A stretch of 39,928 nucleotides of DNA, from the NCBI GenBank assembly GCA_903862655.1, contig CAIOZA010000110.1:1-39928 (forward strand), written 5' to 3'. Below are positions 32,761-39,928 of the stretch, piece after piece (positions within the stretch are counted from its first letter, which is position 1; every line of letters begins with the position of its first letter). Under the pieces are notes generated by a model, which saw nothing but the letters and a program-made list of their open reading frames with translations, was not told where the DNA came from and ran no database searches. Made by a program: the position numbers and the translations under genes. Source of the DNA: an uncultured Ignavibacteria bacterium (GTDB lineage Bacteria; Bacteroidota; Ignavibacteria; Kapaibacteriales; UBA2268).

Positions 32761-33372
32761 TTAATAGCATGGATCAATATTCGTACAAGGTGGTGCACAG
32801 TTGATACCAGGTGATGACTGTGCATATAGAAAAGTATGAATAATTACGCCATTACTCATGCAGATGCTGTAAACTTTCTGACACCACGAATTGCTACCTG
32901 CGCAAGTATTAATACCATCCCAACATCTACTCCAGAACACTTCTACTTCAGTGTTATTTATCGGACAATCGGGAATGTAAGTGAAAATATTTCCTGGATT
33001 ATTTGTAATAATTGATTCAGCTATTATTTTCTCCTTTTCGGTCCATGTCAAAGCCCAAAAAGCTGGACTTTGGCAACTATTGCTTATACAAAATGAACAT
33101 AGATATAATTGATATCTAGGTGAAGTTAGGTAGGGTTGACGCCAACAAAATGCGACGCAAGCTTTACAAATTATTCCGTCCGGCATTGTAACCGTGATTT
33201 CCGTGAGTGGTTCACAAGTCCATCCACCAGGAAAAGGTGGAATATCAGGACTAATATTTGCAGGATTGCAGGGACTTATTGAACAACTATCACATGCTGA
33301 TTGAGAATAAGAGACTACAAAGTTTAATAATAAAAAGATTGCGATCGTAAATGGAACATAAATCTTTTTCAT
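32761..33372 (-). CDS. Small cysteine-rich secreted protein
   Basis: 203 residues; residues 1-23 are a signal peptide (MKKIYVPFTIAIFLLLNFVV, then SYSQ). The mature chain of about 180 residues holds 18 cysteines, several in C-x2-C form (CDSC, CKAC, CSFC), and ends CAPPCTNIDPCY. An even number of cysteines and export suggest nine disulfides. There is no sorting domain and no lipobox. I do not recognise a family. It lies 30 bp upstream of the propeller cargo gene on the same strand, so the two are probably co-expressed. Confidence 0.7.
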   Translation of the reverse strand: MKKIYVPFTIAIFLLLNFVVSYSQSACDSCSISPCNPANISPDIPPFPGGWTCEPLTEITVTMPDGIICKACVAFCWRQPYLTSPRYQLYLCSFCISNSCQSPAFWALTWTEKEKIIAESIITNNPGNIFTYIPDCPINNTEVEVFWSRCWDGINTCAGSNSWCQKVYSICMSNGVIIHTFLYAQSSPGINCAPPCTNIDPCY

Positions 33373-33639
33373 AAATAATCCTTATTTATTAAATATGCCA
33401 GTTACTTTATACAAAATAATTAATTCCAAATTACATTGCAAGTTTATTTGTATACACCAATTGTTTTAACTAGCTAATTATTTCTATGACGTTAAAATAA
33501 TTTTATAAATTATCTATTATAAAGCTTTGCGTGCGACGATACAGTCATTGAGAAAAAGTGCCTTTTGGGACAAATATTGGAATTTCTCATGGAATAAAAC
33601 ACACTAGATTCTTCACTTCGTTCAGAATGACTTATAAAA
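33373..33639. repeat. Intergenic region with REP-like repeat
   Basis: 33373-33520 is AT-rich with no gene seen and should carry the promoter of the cysteine-rich gene. From about 33530 to 33632 lies a REP-like copy: GATACAGTCATTGAG on one side and CTAGATTCTTCACTTCG-TTCAGAATGACT (33605-33632) on the other. The latter is the reverse complement of the family word GTCATTCTGAACGAAGTGAAGAATC. Confidence 0.5.
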
Positions 33640-33668
33640 AAATGGGGATGTTTAGAGCATCCCCATTT
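33640..33668 (-). terminator. Intrinsic terminator of the hutH-ptb-buk operon
   Basis: A perfect 11-bp stem (AAATGGGGATG at 33640-33650, CATCCCCATTT at 33658-33668) with a 7-nt loop. On the - strand the stem runs into TTTTTTTATAAG. It lies 23 nt after the buk stop codon. Confidence 0.88.
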
Positions 33669-33691
33669 CCAAATTGATAATTCTATTTTCA

Positions 33692-34762
33692 TCAAACATA
33701 TTCTTTGATTTCGATTTCCCCTTTATGGGCATAGTAAACGCCCTCTACGAGAGCATGGATTTCGTCCTCCCCAGGATAGACAATTACCTTGCTGATGAAG
33801 CTGACGCGGTCTGTGATCCAATTTATGAGTGTCTTTGAGTAGGCAAGTCCACCGGTGATAATAATGGCATCTACTTTTCCTTTGAGCACAGTTGCGCAAG
33901 AACCGATTTCTTTTGCAACCTGGTACGCCATAGCTTCATATATGATCTTAGCTGCAACATCGCCGTTTTGTACTCTTTCTTCTATATCCTGCGCACTATT
34001 TGTTCCGAAATAGCCCACCAGACCACCCTTGCCGGTAATCATCTTTCTAATCTCAACCATTTGGAATCTTCCGGAGAAACAGAGTTTGACCAAAGCTCCA
34101 ACAGGAACTGATCCGCTTCTTTCGGGAGAGAATGGACCTTCACCGTCGAGACCATTATTTACATCGATAACTCTTGCACCTTTGTGGACACCGACAGAAA
34201 TACCACCTCCGAGATGGACAACGATAAGGTTTAGGTCTTTATATTCGACTCCGATATCATGCGCATAACGGCGGGCAACCGCTTTTTGGTTAAGTGCATG
34301 GAAGATAGACTGACGCGGAAGCAAAGGATTGCCGGAATAGCGCGCAATGTCCTCCATTTCGTCAACAACGACAGGATCGACAATAAACGCATCAATATCT
34401 TTACCGGATGACTGGACGATTTCTCTGGCGATAAGAGCACCTAAATTGGAGGCATGTTCGCCAAGAATTTCCTTTTTAAGATCATCGATAAGAATATCAT
34501 TAACTTTATAAACACCTCCGGGAATAGGCTTGATCAAGCCTCCCCTTGCGACAACTACATCCAAGGAAGCAAGAGAAATCTCCTCTTCCAGTAAAGAATC
34601 GATAATAATATTTTTCCTGAATTCATACTGATCAAGAATTCTAGGATAGGGATAAAGTTCATCTACAGTATGTCGGAGTGTTTTAACAAGAACTTCATTA
34701 AGATCATCATAAACTCCAAATTTAGTAGATGTAGAACCAGGATTAATAGCTAAAATTCTCAT
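33692..34762 (-). CDS. buk: Butyrate kinase
   Basis: 356 residues, the normal butyrate kinase length (acetate kinases are about 400). It belongs to the ASKHA acetate kinase superfamily and turns an acyl phosphate (butyryl- or branched acyl-) plus ADP into acid plus ATP. Motifs: N-terminal ILAINPGSTSTKFGVYDD, the HLGGGISVGVHKG phosphate loop, and DVNNGLDGEGPFSPERSGSVPV, which is characteristic of Buk rather than AckA, plus IIITGGLAYSK near the end. It follows ptb by 12 bp and ends the hutH-ptb-buk unit. Confidence 0.95.
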   Translation of the reverse strand: MRILAINPGSTSTKFGVYDDLNEVLVKTLRHTVDELYPYPRILDQYEFRKNIIIDSLLEEEISLASLDVVVARGGLIKPIPGGVYKVNDILIDDLKKEILGEHASNLGALIAREIVQSSGKDIDAFIVDPVVVDEMEDIARYSGNPLLPRQSIFHALNQKAVARRYAHDIGVEYKDLNLIVVHLGGGISVGVHKGARVIDVNNGLDGEGPFSPERSGSVPVGALVKLCFSGRFQMVEIRKMITGKGGLVGYFGTNSAQDIEERVQNGDVAAKIIYEAMAYQVAKEIGSCATVLKGKVDAIIITGGLAYSKTLINWITDRVSFISKVIVYPGEDEIHALVEGVYYAHKGEIEIKEYV

Positions 34763-34774
34763 TTATTCTCCGTT

Positions 34775-35674
34775 TTAATAAGATGCCGCCAAAGCAATGG
34801 ACATCAGTTTACTTCGCTCTGAGTCTGCTCTGGATGTTAACACAATCGGAACAGCAGCTCCGAGAATGATAGCCGCTACAACAGCCTGAGCAAAATAGGT
34901 AAAGCTTTTATAAAGAGCGTTAGCAACCTCGATATTGGGAGCTAAAATTAAATCTGCATCCCCAGCCACTTCACTTATTATTCCTTTATGTAACGAAGCT
35001 TCTTTCGAAACTATATTATCAAATGCCAAAGGTCCATCGACGATACAACCTTTGATTTGACCACGTTTGTTCATCATGGTTATAAGAGCGGCATGAACAG
35101 TGGCTTCCATTTTGGGATTGATTGTTTCAACTGCAGCAACTAAAGCAATTTTTGGTTTTTCATAACCTATTTTATTGAAGAGTTCTACTGAATTCTTTAG
35201 AATGGAAATCTTATCTTCAAGAGTAGGTGCGATATTCTGAGCAGCGTCGGTCAGAGCGATAAGTTTGTGATATTGGGCTAATTCAAAGAATCCAATATGA
35301 CTTAACAATTCACCTTTTCTTAATCCATTTTCTTTATCGAGAACAGCACGGAGAAAATCGGCAGTACTGACTAATCCTTTCATTAGAATTTGTGCATTCC
35401 CATCTTTAACAAGCTTAACGGCTTTTCTGGCAGAAAGAGCAGGATTTGGCTCGTCAATAATTTCAATACCATCGATATTATGATTCATTTCGAAGCATAG
35501 TGCCTTTATTTTTGCTGAGTCACCTACAAGAATCGGAGTAACAATACCATGTTCATGAGCTGAAATCACAGCACCGATAACATTATCGTCTTCAGCGGCA
35601 GCAACGGCAATTTTCTCTCGAGGTTTTTGCTTAGCAATATCGACAAATGAATCTAAGGATTTTAATATCATCAT
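34775..35674 (-). CDS. ptb: Phosphate butyryltransferase
   Basis: 299 residues, typical Ptb length and shorter than Pta. It exchanges CoA for phosphate on butyryl-CoA or branched acyl-CoA to give the substrate of Buk. Family features: KIAVAAAEDDNVIGAVISAHEHGIV, PILVGDSAKI, ILMKGLVSTADFLRAVL, LSHIGFFEL, DAAQNIAPTLEDK, KIALVAAVETINPKMEATVHAA and the acidic loop CIVDGPLAFDNIVS. TT start AT-rich leader with two ATGs in a row (MM). Buk follows at 12 bp and hutH precedes at 24 bp, so one operon is likely. Confidence 0.94.
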   Translation of the reverse strand: MMILKSLDSFVDIAKQKPREKIAVAAAEDDNVIGAVISAHEHGIVTPILVGDSAKIKALCFEMNHNIDGIEIIDEPNPALSARKAVKLVKDGNAQILMKGLVSTADFLRAVLDKENGLRKGELLSHIGFFELAQYHKLIALTDAAQNIAPTLEDKISILKNSVELFNKIGYEKPKIALVAAVETINPKMEATVHAALITMMNKRGQIKGCIVDGPLAFDNIVSKEASLHKGIISEVAGDADLILAPNIEVANALYKSFTYFAQAVVAAIILGAAVPIVLTSRADSERSKLMSIALAASY

Positions 35675-35698
35675 TTACCCAGTTTTTTACCTAAATAA

Positions 35699-37222
35699 TT
35701 AATCAAGACTACCAATCAGAGCTTCAACTCCATCAAGGATCTCACATGATTTAACAAGAGCTTTCATTGTGTTGTGATCACTGTACAAAGGCCTGTCAAT
35801 GTCAAGAAAATCTATATGTTTTCTTATAATTTCCTTAGCTTTAGTTACCCCAAATCCAGATTGGAATTCCCTGAAATCAAGAGCCTGAGCTGCTGCCATA
35901 AACTCAATTCCCAGAACTCCAAAAGCATTATCAAGAATCTGCATATTCTTAAGGGCTGTGTTCATACCCATTGAAACGAAATCTTCCTGATCGGCAGCGG
36001 CAGGGATTGACTGTACAGAAGCGGGTGTACATAATATTTTTTGTTCTACGATAAGCATATCGGCTGTATATTGGCTGAGCATTAGCCCTGAGAACATACC
36101 GGCACCTTTTGTCAGAAATGCGGGTAGACCAACACTTAGAGCAGGATTAAGTAATCTGTTGAGTCTTCGTTCCGAAAGCACATTAACCATGGTAATTGCA
36201 GTACCAGCCATTTCCATAGGAAGAGAAACAGGTGTTCCCTGGAAGTTAGCACCAGTAAGAGTAAGATTTTCTTCAACTAAAAATATGGGGTTATCACCAA
36301 CACCATTCAATTCGATTTCAACTTGTTTACGCGCATAAGCAATAGCATCGTGAGCTGCACCAATAACCTGAGGAGTAGATCTCATAGAATAAGCATCCTG
36401 AACCTTAGTTTTAACTTTACCAGAGAGTAAATCGCTACCTTCGATGCATTTTTTAATAGCTATGGCACTTCTTTGAGCTCCGGCAAATCCTCTCATCTGA
36501 TGCAGACGGACATCGTAGGGCTTCATATTAGCCATTAGAGCTTCTAAGGACATGGCGGCGGCTATTTCAGCTTGTTTTAGCCATCTATTGAAATCATAGA
36601 TGTGCAATGCACTCATAGCTGTAAGTAGATTTGAACCATTGATTGTGGCAAGACCATCACGAGCTTCAAGCCCTGGAATTGGTATGCCAGCTTTGTCGAG
36701 GGCATCTTTACCGGATAATCTTTCGCCATTGAAGAATGCTTCACCCTCACCCATCATCAGGAGTGCTATCTGAGACATAGGAGCAAGATCTCCGCATGCT
36801 CCAACTGAACCTTTATTGCAGACAACAGGAGTAACACCTTTGTTCAGCATTGCTATCAATGTTTGTGTAATCGCTAAACGGCAACCGGAATGACCTTTTG
36901 CATGAACGTTTATTCTGCCAAGCATAGCCGCTCTGACCTGTTCGATAGGAACAGGATCGCCGATACCGGCAGAATGATTATAAATCAAATATCGCTGAAA
37001 TTGACCTACCTGCTCATCGGTCAGAACTATTTCGGAAAACTCACCAATACCGGTATTAATGCCGTACATTGTTTCACGAGCTTTTATTTTCTCTTCGATC
37101 AAAGCACGACATGCATTAATTTTTGCAATCGCATCAGCAGTTAATTCAACCTTTTCGCCAAAGCGGGCGACAGCAACAACTCTCTCAATCGTTAAATTAT
37201 ATCCGTCTAAAACTATTGACAT
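35699..37222 (-). CDS. hutH: Histidine ammonia-lyase (MIO family) with Ala-Cys-Gly triad
   Basis: 507 residues, normal for HutH, which converts histidine to urocanate and ammonia using an MIO group built from Ala-Ser-Gly. Here the triad is Ala142-Cys143-Gly144 (GSVGACGDLAPM; codon TGC at 36794-36796). The rest of the active site matches the Pseudomonas enzyme: Tyr53 (MYGINTGIG), His83, Asn195 (TINGSN), Tyr278 and Arg281 (AYSMRSTPQ), Phe327 and Glu413 (DQEDFVSMG, where QEDHVSM is usual). Glu413 and His83 favour histidine over phenylalanine. No hutU, hutI or hutG is in the window; instead ptb and buk follow in the same operon, which suggests amino acid fermentation. Identity as an MIO lyase is firm; histidine as substrate is likely, not proven. 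Confidence 0.9.
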   Translation of the reverse strand: MSIVLDGYNLTIERVVAVARFGEKVELTADAIAKINACRALIEEKIKARETMYGINTGIGEFSEIVLTDEQVGQFQRYLIYNHSAGIGDPVPIEQVRAAMLGRINVHAKGHSGCRLAITQTLIAMLNKGVTPVVCNKGSVGACGDLAPMSQIALLMMGEGEAFFNGERLSGKDALDKAGIPIPGLEARDGLATINGSNLLTAMSALHIYDFNRWLKQAEIAAAMSLEALMANMKPYDVRLHQMRGFAGAQRSAIAIKKCIEGSDLLSGKVKTKVQDAYSMRSTPQVIGAAHDAIAYARKQVEIELNGVGDNPIFLVEENLTLTGANFQGTPVSLPMEMAGTAITMVNVLSERRLNRLLNPALSVGLPAFLTKGAGMFSGLMLSQYTADMLIVEQKILCTPASVQSIPAAADQEDFVSMGMNTALKNMQILDNAFGVLGIEFMAAAQALDFREFQSGFGVTKAKEIIRKHIDFLDIDRPLYSDHNTMKALVKSCEILDGVEALIGSLD

Positions 37223-37283
37223 TTAAACCTCAAATAAGAACTTATAGTTTGTGATAAATCAAACAAACAAAAATATGTAAAAA
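37223..37283. promoter_or_regulatory. Short upstream region of hutH
   Basis: Only 61 bp separate the hutH start from the edge of the inverted-repeat element. The hutH promoter must therefore lie in this AT-rich stretch or inside the element itself. Confidence 0.35.
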
Positions 37284-37615
37284 CGGGGCTGTATCAAAAG
37301 TGTATTTTTATGGTTAATTAGAGTTGCAATTCTAACCGTAAATTTTTTTTAAATAATTATATTCCTACATTTGAGACTGTATGAAAACTACGATCATGTC
37401 ATTCTGAGGAAGCGTAGCGACCGTGAGAATCCAGTATTTATTCGAACTAGATTCGCTACGCTAGGCCTACGGCACCTTACTACGTTCGGAATGACCTCTA
37501 AATCAGACTTTTCACACTATCTCATAAGCAAGATTAACAAATTCAAAATTTACAATATATTCCTGTAAACACAGGATTACTAATTTTAAAAAAAAATACT
37601 TTTGATACAGCCCCG
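37284..37615. mobile_element. Nested MITE-like element with 18-bp terminal inverted repeats
   Basis: Perfect 18-bp terminal inverted repeats (CGGGGCTGTATCAAAAGT at 37284-37301 and its complement at 37598-37615) bound a 332-bp AT-rich segment with no transposase. The end resembles the GGCTGTxxCAAAAG termini of several IS families. Inside is a second inverted pair (TGAGACTGTATGAAAA at 37372-37387, TTTTCACACTATCTCA at 37509-37524, 11 of 16 matching) and within that a REP-like unit (GTCATTCTG at 37398-37406, CGGAATGAC at 37487-37495). AATATGT occurs at 37272-37278 and 37616-37622, a possible but imperfectly placed target duplication. It lies between hutH and the end of pta. Confidence 0.7.
37398..37495. 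repeat. REP-like unit inside the MITE-like element
   Basis: GTCATTCTGAGGAAGCG at one end and ACTACGTTCGGAATGAC at the other face each other, with GATTCGCTACGCTAGG between. It belongs to the same family as the repeats at 1-105 and 33530-33632. Confidence 0.6.
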
Positions 37616-37621
37616 AATATG

Positions 37622-38596
37622 TTATTTTGCCATTAAACTGCAAATAGCCGCCACATTGATCATATCATCAACACTACAACCGCGAGAGAGATCGCAATAT
37701 GGTTTGGCTAATCCCTGAACGATAGGACCAACAGCTTCGAAGCCACCTAATCTTTCGGTTAATTTATATCCTATATTACCAGCGTCAAGATCCGGAAATA
37801 CTAGAACATTTGCTTTACCGGCTACGGGAGAACCTTTACATTTTCTTTCTCCTATGGCTTCAATAAGAGCTGCATCGGCCTGTAATTCACCATCGACTGA
37901 TAATTCCGGTGCTTTTTCTTTTACCAGATTAGTTGCAGCAATAACTTTCTCAACATCAGGATGCTGAGCACTGCCTTTTGTAGAGAAAGACAACATCGCA
38001 ATTTTTGGTTCTAATCCGGTTACTGACTGGAAGTTGCGAGCTGATGAAATTCCGATGTCTGCCAATTGTTTGTAGTCAGGATTTGGATTAACAGCACAGT
38101 CAGCAAAGCAAATAATTTTCTCTTCTTTGACCATGATGAAATAGGAGCTGACTGTAGAAATACCCGGAGCTACACCGACTGTATAGATAGCTGCTCGAAT
38201 AATATCACCTGTTGATGATTCGTTACCACCAACAACAACTTTAACATTATCAGAATCAAGTAAGAAACCCGCATAGTATATTGGATTAAGAGCAAGCTCC
38301 AATGCTAATTCTTCAGTCATTCCTTTTGATTTTCTTTTTTCGAAAAGGATAGATGCAAAACCTTTAGTCTTATCAGAATTTTCTGGATTAACCAATTCGA
38401 TTCCGTTAAGGTCGATATCATTCTCATCAGCAAGCTTTTTGATTGAAGCATCATTACCAACCAATACGGGTTGAGCTATAGCTTCAGATTTCAGAAATAA
38501 CGCAGTCTTTAATGTTCTAATATCTTCACAATCGGGGAAGGCTACACGATAATTGAGAGATTTTGCCTTATCCCTTATCATTTCTGTAAATTTCAT
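37622..38596 (-). CDS. pta: Phosphate acetyltransferase
   Basis: 324 residues, the short Pta form without the N-terminal regulatory domain. It interconverts acetyl-CoA and acetyl phosphate. Features: RVAFPDCEDIRTLKTALFL, PVLVGNDASI, the PTA_PTB core GGNESSTGDIIRAAIYTVG, FADCAVNPNPDYKQLADI, the active-site region KIAMLSFSTKGSAQHPDVEKV, DGELQADAAL and NVLVFPDLDAGNIGYKL. It lies 60 bp downstream of ackA and would pass acetyl phosphate to it. The stop codon almost touches the right end of the MITE-like element, so termination may occur inside that element. Confidence 0.95.
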   Translation of the reverse strand: MKFTEMIRDKAKSLNYRVAFPDCEDIRTLKTALFLKSEAIAQPVLVGNDASIKKLADENDIDLNGIELVNPENSDKTKGFASILFEKRKSKGMTEELALELALNPIYYAGFLLDSDNVKVVVGGNESSTGDIIRAAIYTVGVAPGISTVSSYFIMVKEEKIICFADCAVNPNPDYKQLADIGISSARNFQSVTGLEPKIAMLSFSTKGSAQHPDVEKVIAATNLVKEKAPELSVDGELQADAALIEAIGERKCKGSPVAGKANVLVFPDLDAGNIGYKLTERLGGFEAVGPIVQGLAKPYCDLSRGCSVDDMINVAAICSLMAK

Positions 38597-38656
38597 AAAA
38601 TTAATTTCCTTAATTATTATATAATTTCATCTAACAATCAATAATTTACTAATATT

Positions 38657-39904
38657 CTACCAGATTCTCGGTGCATTCAAAACTACCCTGACAGTATCCC
38701 TGGCAAGAAGTAATTCTTCATTTGTCGGAATAACATATACAGCTATTCTACTCTCAGGAGTACTGATTTTCATTTCTCTGCCACCACATGCTAATTGATT
38801 CAATTCATCATCAATCTCGATACCGAAGAAATCAAGATGAGTTAAACTTCTTTTACGGATTTCGGCAGAGTTTTCACCAATTCCTCCAGTAAAGCAAATA
38901 GCATCGGTTCCATTCATTTCTGCAAGATAGAAACCAATATACTTCTTAATTCTATGGCAGAACATATCGATTGCCAGTTTGGCTCTGCGGTCTTGGTGTT
39001 CCTTTTCTTCCTGAAGAAGATCACGCATATCATTTGTTAAACCAGAAATACCAATCAGACCGGAACGTTTGTTCAGTACGCTGAATACTTCATCCATAGT
39101 AATCCCTTCGTTGTGTGAGAGGAATTCAACAACTGTTGGATCGATATCACCACATCGGGTTCCCATCATTAATCCATCCAGAGGAGTCAATCCCATTGAA
39201 GTATCAATAGATTTGCCACCTTTGATTGCGCAAGCAGAAGCTCCATTGCCAAGATGCATGCTGATTATATTAACATCATCCCTTTCTTTGCCGGCCAGAC
39301 GTCGGTATCTGTAACCAATAAATCTGTGGGAAGTACCATGAAATCCATATTTTCTTATTTTAAATCTGCTATAAAGCTGATATGGAATAGCAAATAAATA
39401 TGAAGTTTCTGGCATAGTGGAATGGAATGAAGTATCAAAAATGGCAACTTGAGGAACGGATGGGCCAAAGATTTCACGAGAGGCATAAATACCTTTCAGA
39501 TTAGCTGGATTGTGTAATGGTGCCAGAGGAATACAATCCTCGATACCCGAGATCACATCGTTATCGAGTCTGACAGATTTTTTAAATCTTTCAGCTCCAT
39601 GAACACAACGATGGCCAATAGCGTGAATATCAGCTAAATCTGCAATACCAGGAATTTTTGAATCCTGATTGGTGATCCATTTGATTGCATAAAGAAGAGC
39701 TTGTTTGTGATCTCGAAGAGGTTCTGCAGATTTAAAAGCAATTTGACCCTCAGCTTGAAAATTAATAATTGACTGACTTCCGATTCTCTCAATCAGCCCC
39801 TTAGCAAGCATTACATCGGTATCGTTTTCAATATGAGCCAAGTCCGTTTCAATAATCTGAAATTTGAGGGACGAACTTCCACAATTAAGAACTAAAACAT
39901 TCAT
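38657..39904 (-). CDS. ackA: Acetate kinase
   Basis: 415 residues, full length. AckA makes ATP and acetate from acetyl phosphate and ADP. Signatures: VLVLNCGSSSLKFQIIE at 3-19 (Asn7), HRCVHG with Arg99, FDTSFH with Asp157, GFHGTSH at 187-193, HLGNGASACAIKGG at 217-230, MGTRCGDIDP and ICFTGGIGENSAEIR. First gene of the ackA-pta pair; its start lies 24 bp from the end of the window, so its promoter is outside. Together with Ptb-Buk it gives the cell two parallel acyl-phosphate routes. Confidence 0.97.
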   Translation of the reverse strand: MNVLVLNCGSSSLKFQIIETDLAHIENDTDVMLAKGLIERIGSQSIINFQAEGQIAFKSAEPLRDHKQALLYAIKWITNQDSKIPGIADLADIHAIGHRCVHGAERFKKSVRLDNDVISGIEDCIPLAPLHNPANLKGIYASREIFGPSVPQVAIFDTSFHSTMPETSYLFAIPYQLYSRFKIRKYGFHGTSHRFIGYRYRRLAGKERDDVNIISMHLGNGASACAIKGGKSIDTSMGLTPLDGLMMGTRCGDIDPTVVEFLSHNEGITMDEVFSVLNKRSGLIGISGLTNDMRDLLQEEKEHQDRRAKLAIDMFCHRIKKYIGFYLAEMNGTDAICFTGGIGENSAEIRKRSLTHLDFFGIEIDDELNQLACGGREMKISTPESRIAVYVIPTNEELLLARDTVRVVLNAPRIW

Positions 39905-39928
39905 TTCCGTAACCTTAAAAAAATTTTA

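Noticed and set aside
33510-33695. 61-codon open frame between the cysteine-rich gene and buk
   Set aside because: It covers the operon terminator and a REP-like copy; SHSERSEES is the usual false translation of that repeat.
37371-37568. 65-codon open frame between hutH and pta
   Set aside because: It lies wholly within the nested inverted-repeat element and reads through the REP-like unit.

Overview
The window is about 40 kb of AT-rich chromosome from a bacterium of the FCB (Bacteroidota/Chlorobiota) group. The best fit is an Ignavibacteria- or Kapabacteria-like lineage. Evidence seen in the sequence: several large exported proteins with type A C-terminal sorting domains of the type IX secretion system (T9SS), two FISUMP-domain proteins, and clear Shine-Dalgarno sequences in front of pspA, the acyl-CoA ligase and the STAS gene. 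Shine-Dalgarno sites are usually weak or missing in Bacteroidia and Flavobacteriia. The exact lineage is inference; no rRNA is present. TGA is a stop codon here, and no phage, CRISPR or complete IS was found.

Layout. 1-2300: REP-like repeat, then two tandem secreted FISUMP paralogues on the + strand. 2300-4560: pspA and a YbjN/TY-Chap-like chaperone on the - strand, divergent from ybaB-recR. 4640-5930: a secreted beta-propeller protein broken by a one-base frameshift in an 8-base homopolymer. 6269-6342: tRNA-Arg(ACG) with its own terminator. 6468-10988: a 1506-residue T9SS cargo protein. 11326-11592: rpsT. 11662-20002: three tandem paralogous T9SS cargo genes sharing one N-terminal domain but carrying 0, 3 and 7 Ig-like repeats. 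20098-27074: a - strand cluster for a methyltransferase, a YfhO membrane protein, an oligosaccharide flippase, a STAS protein and a long-chain acyl-CoA ligase. 27262-30084: yqeY-like gene and mutS2 on the + strand. 30085-30450: an array of short palindromes. 30451-33372: another T9SS beta-propeller protein and a cysteine-rich secreted protein. 33692-37222: hutH-ptb-buk operon. 37284-37615: a nested inverted-repeat (MITE-like) element. 37622-39904: ackA-pta operon.

How the genes fit together. Two themes dominate. One is the cell surface: at least six large secreted proteins plus genes for moving and modifying surface glycans. Several surface genes show signs of rapid change (homopolymer frameshift, palindromic DNA inserted in frame in a sorting domain, stepwise repeat expansion). 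The other is fermentative energy conservation: two acyl-phosphate modules (Ptb-Buk and Pta-AckA), one of them in an operon with a histidine ammonia-lyase whose MIO-forming triad reads Ala-Cys-Gly instead of Ala-Ser-Gly. The most notable unexplained signals are the two frame-preserving palindromic insertions at 30533-30649, the nested element at 37284-37615, the 0/3/7 repeat ladder and the Cys143 ammonia-lyase.
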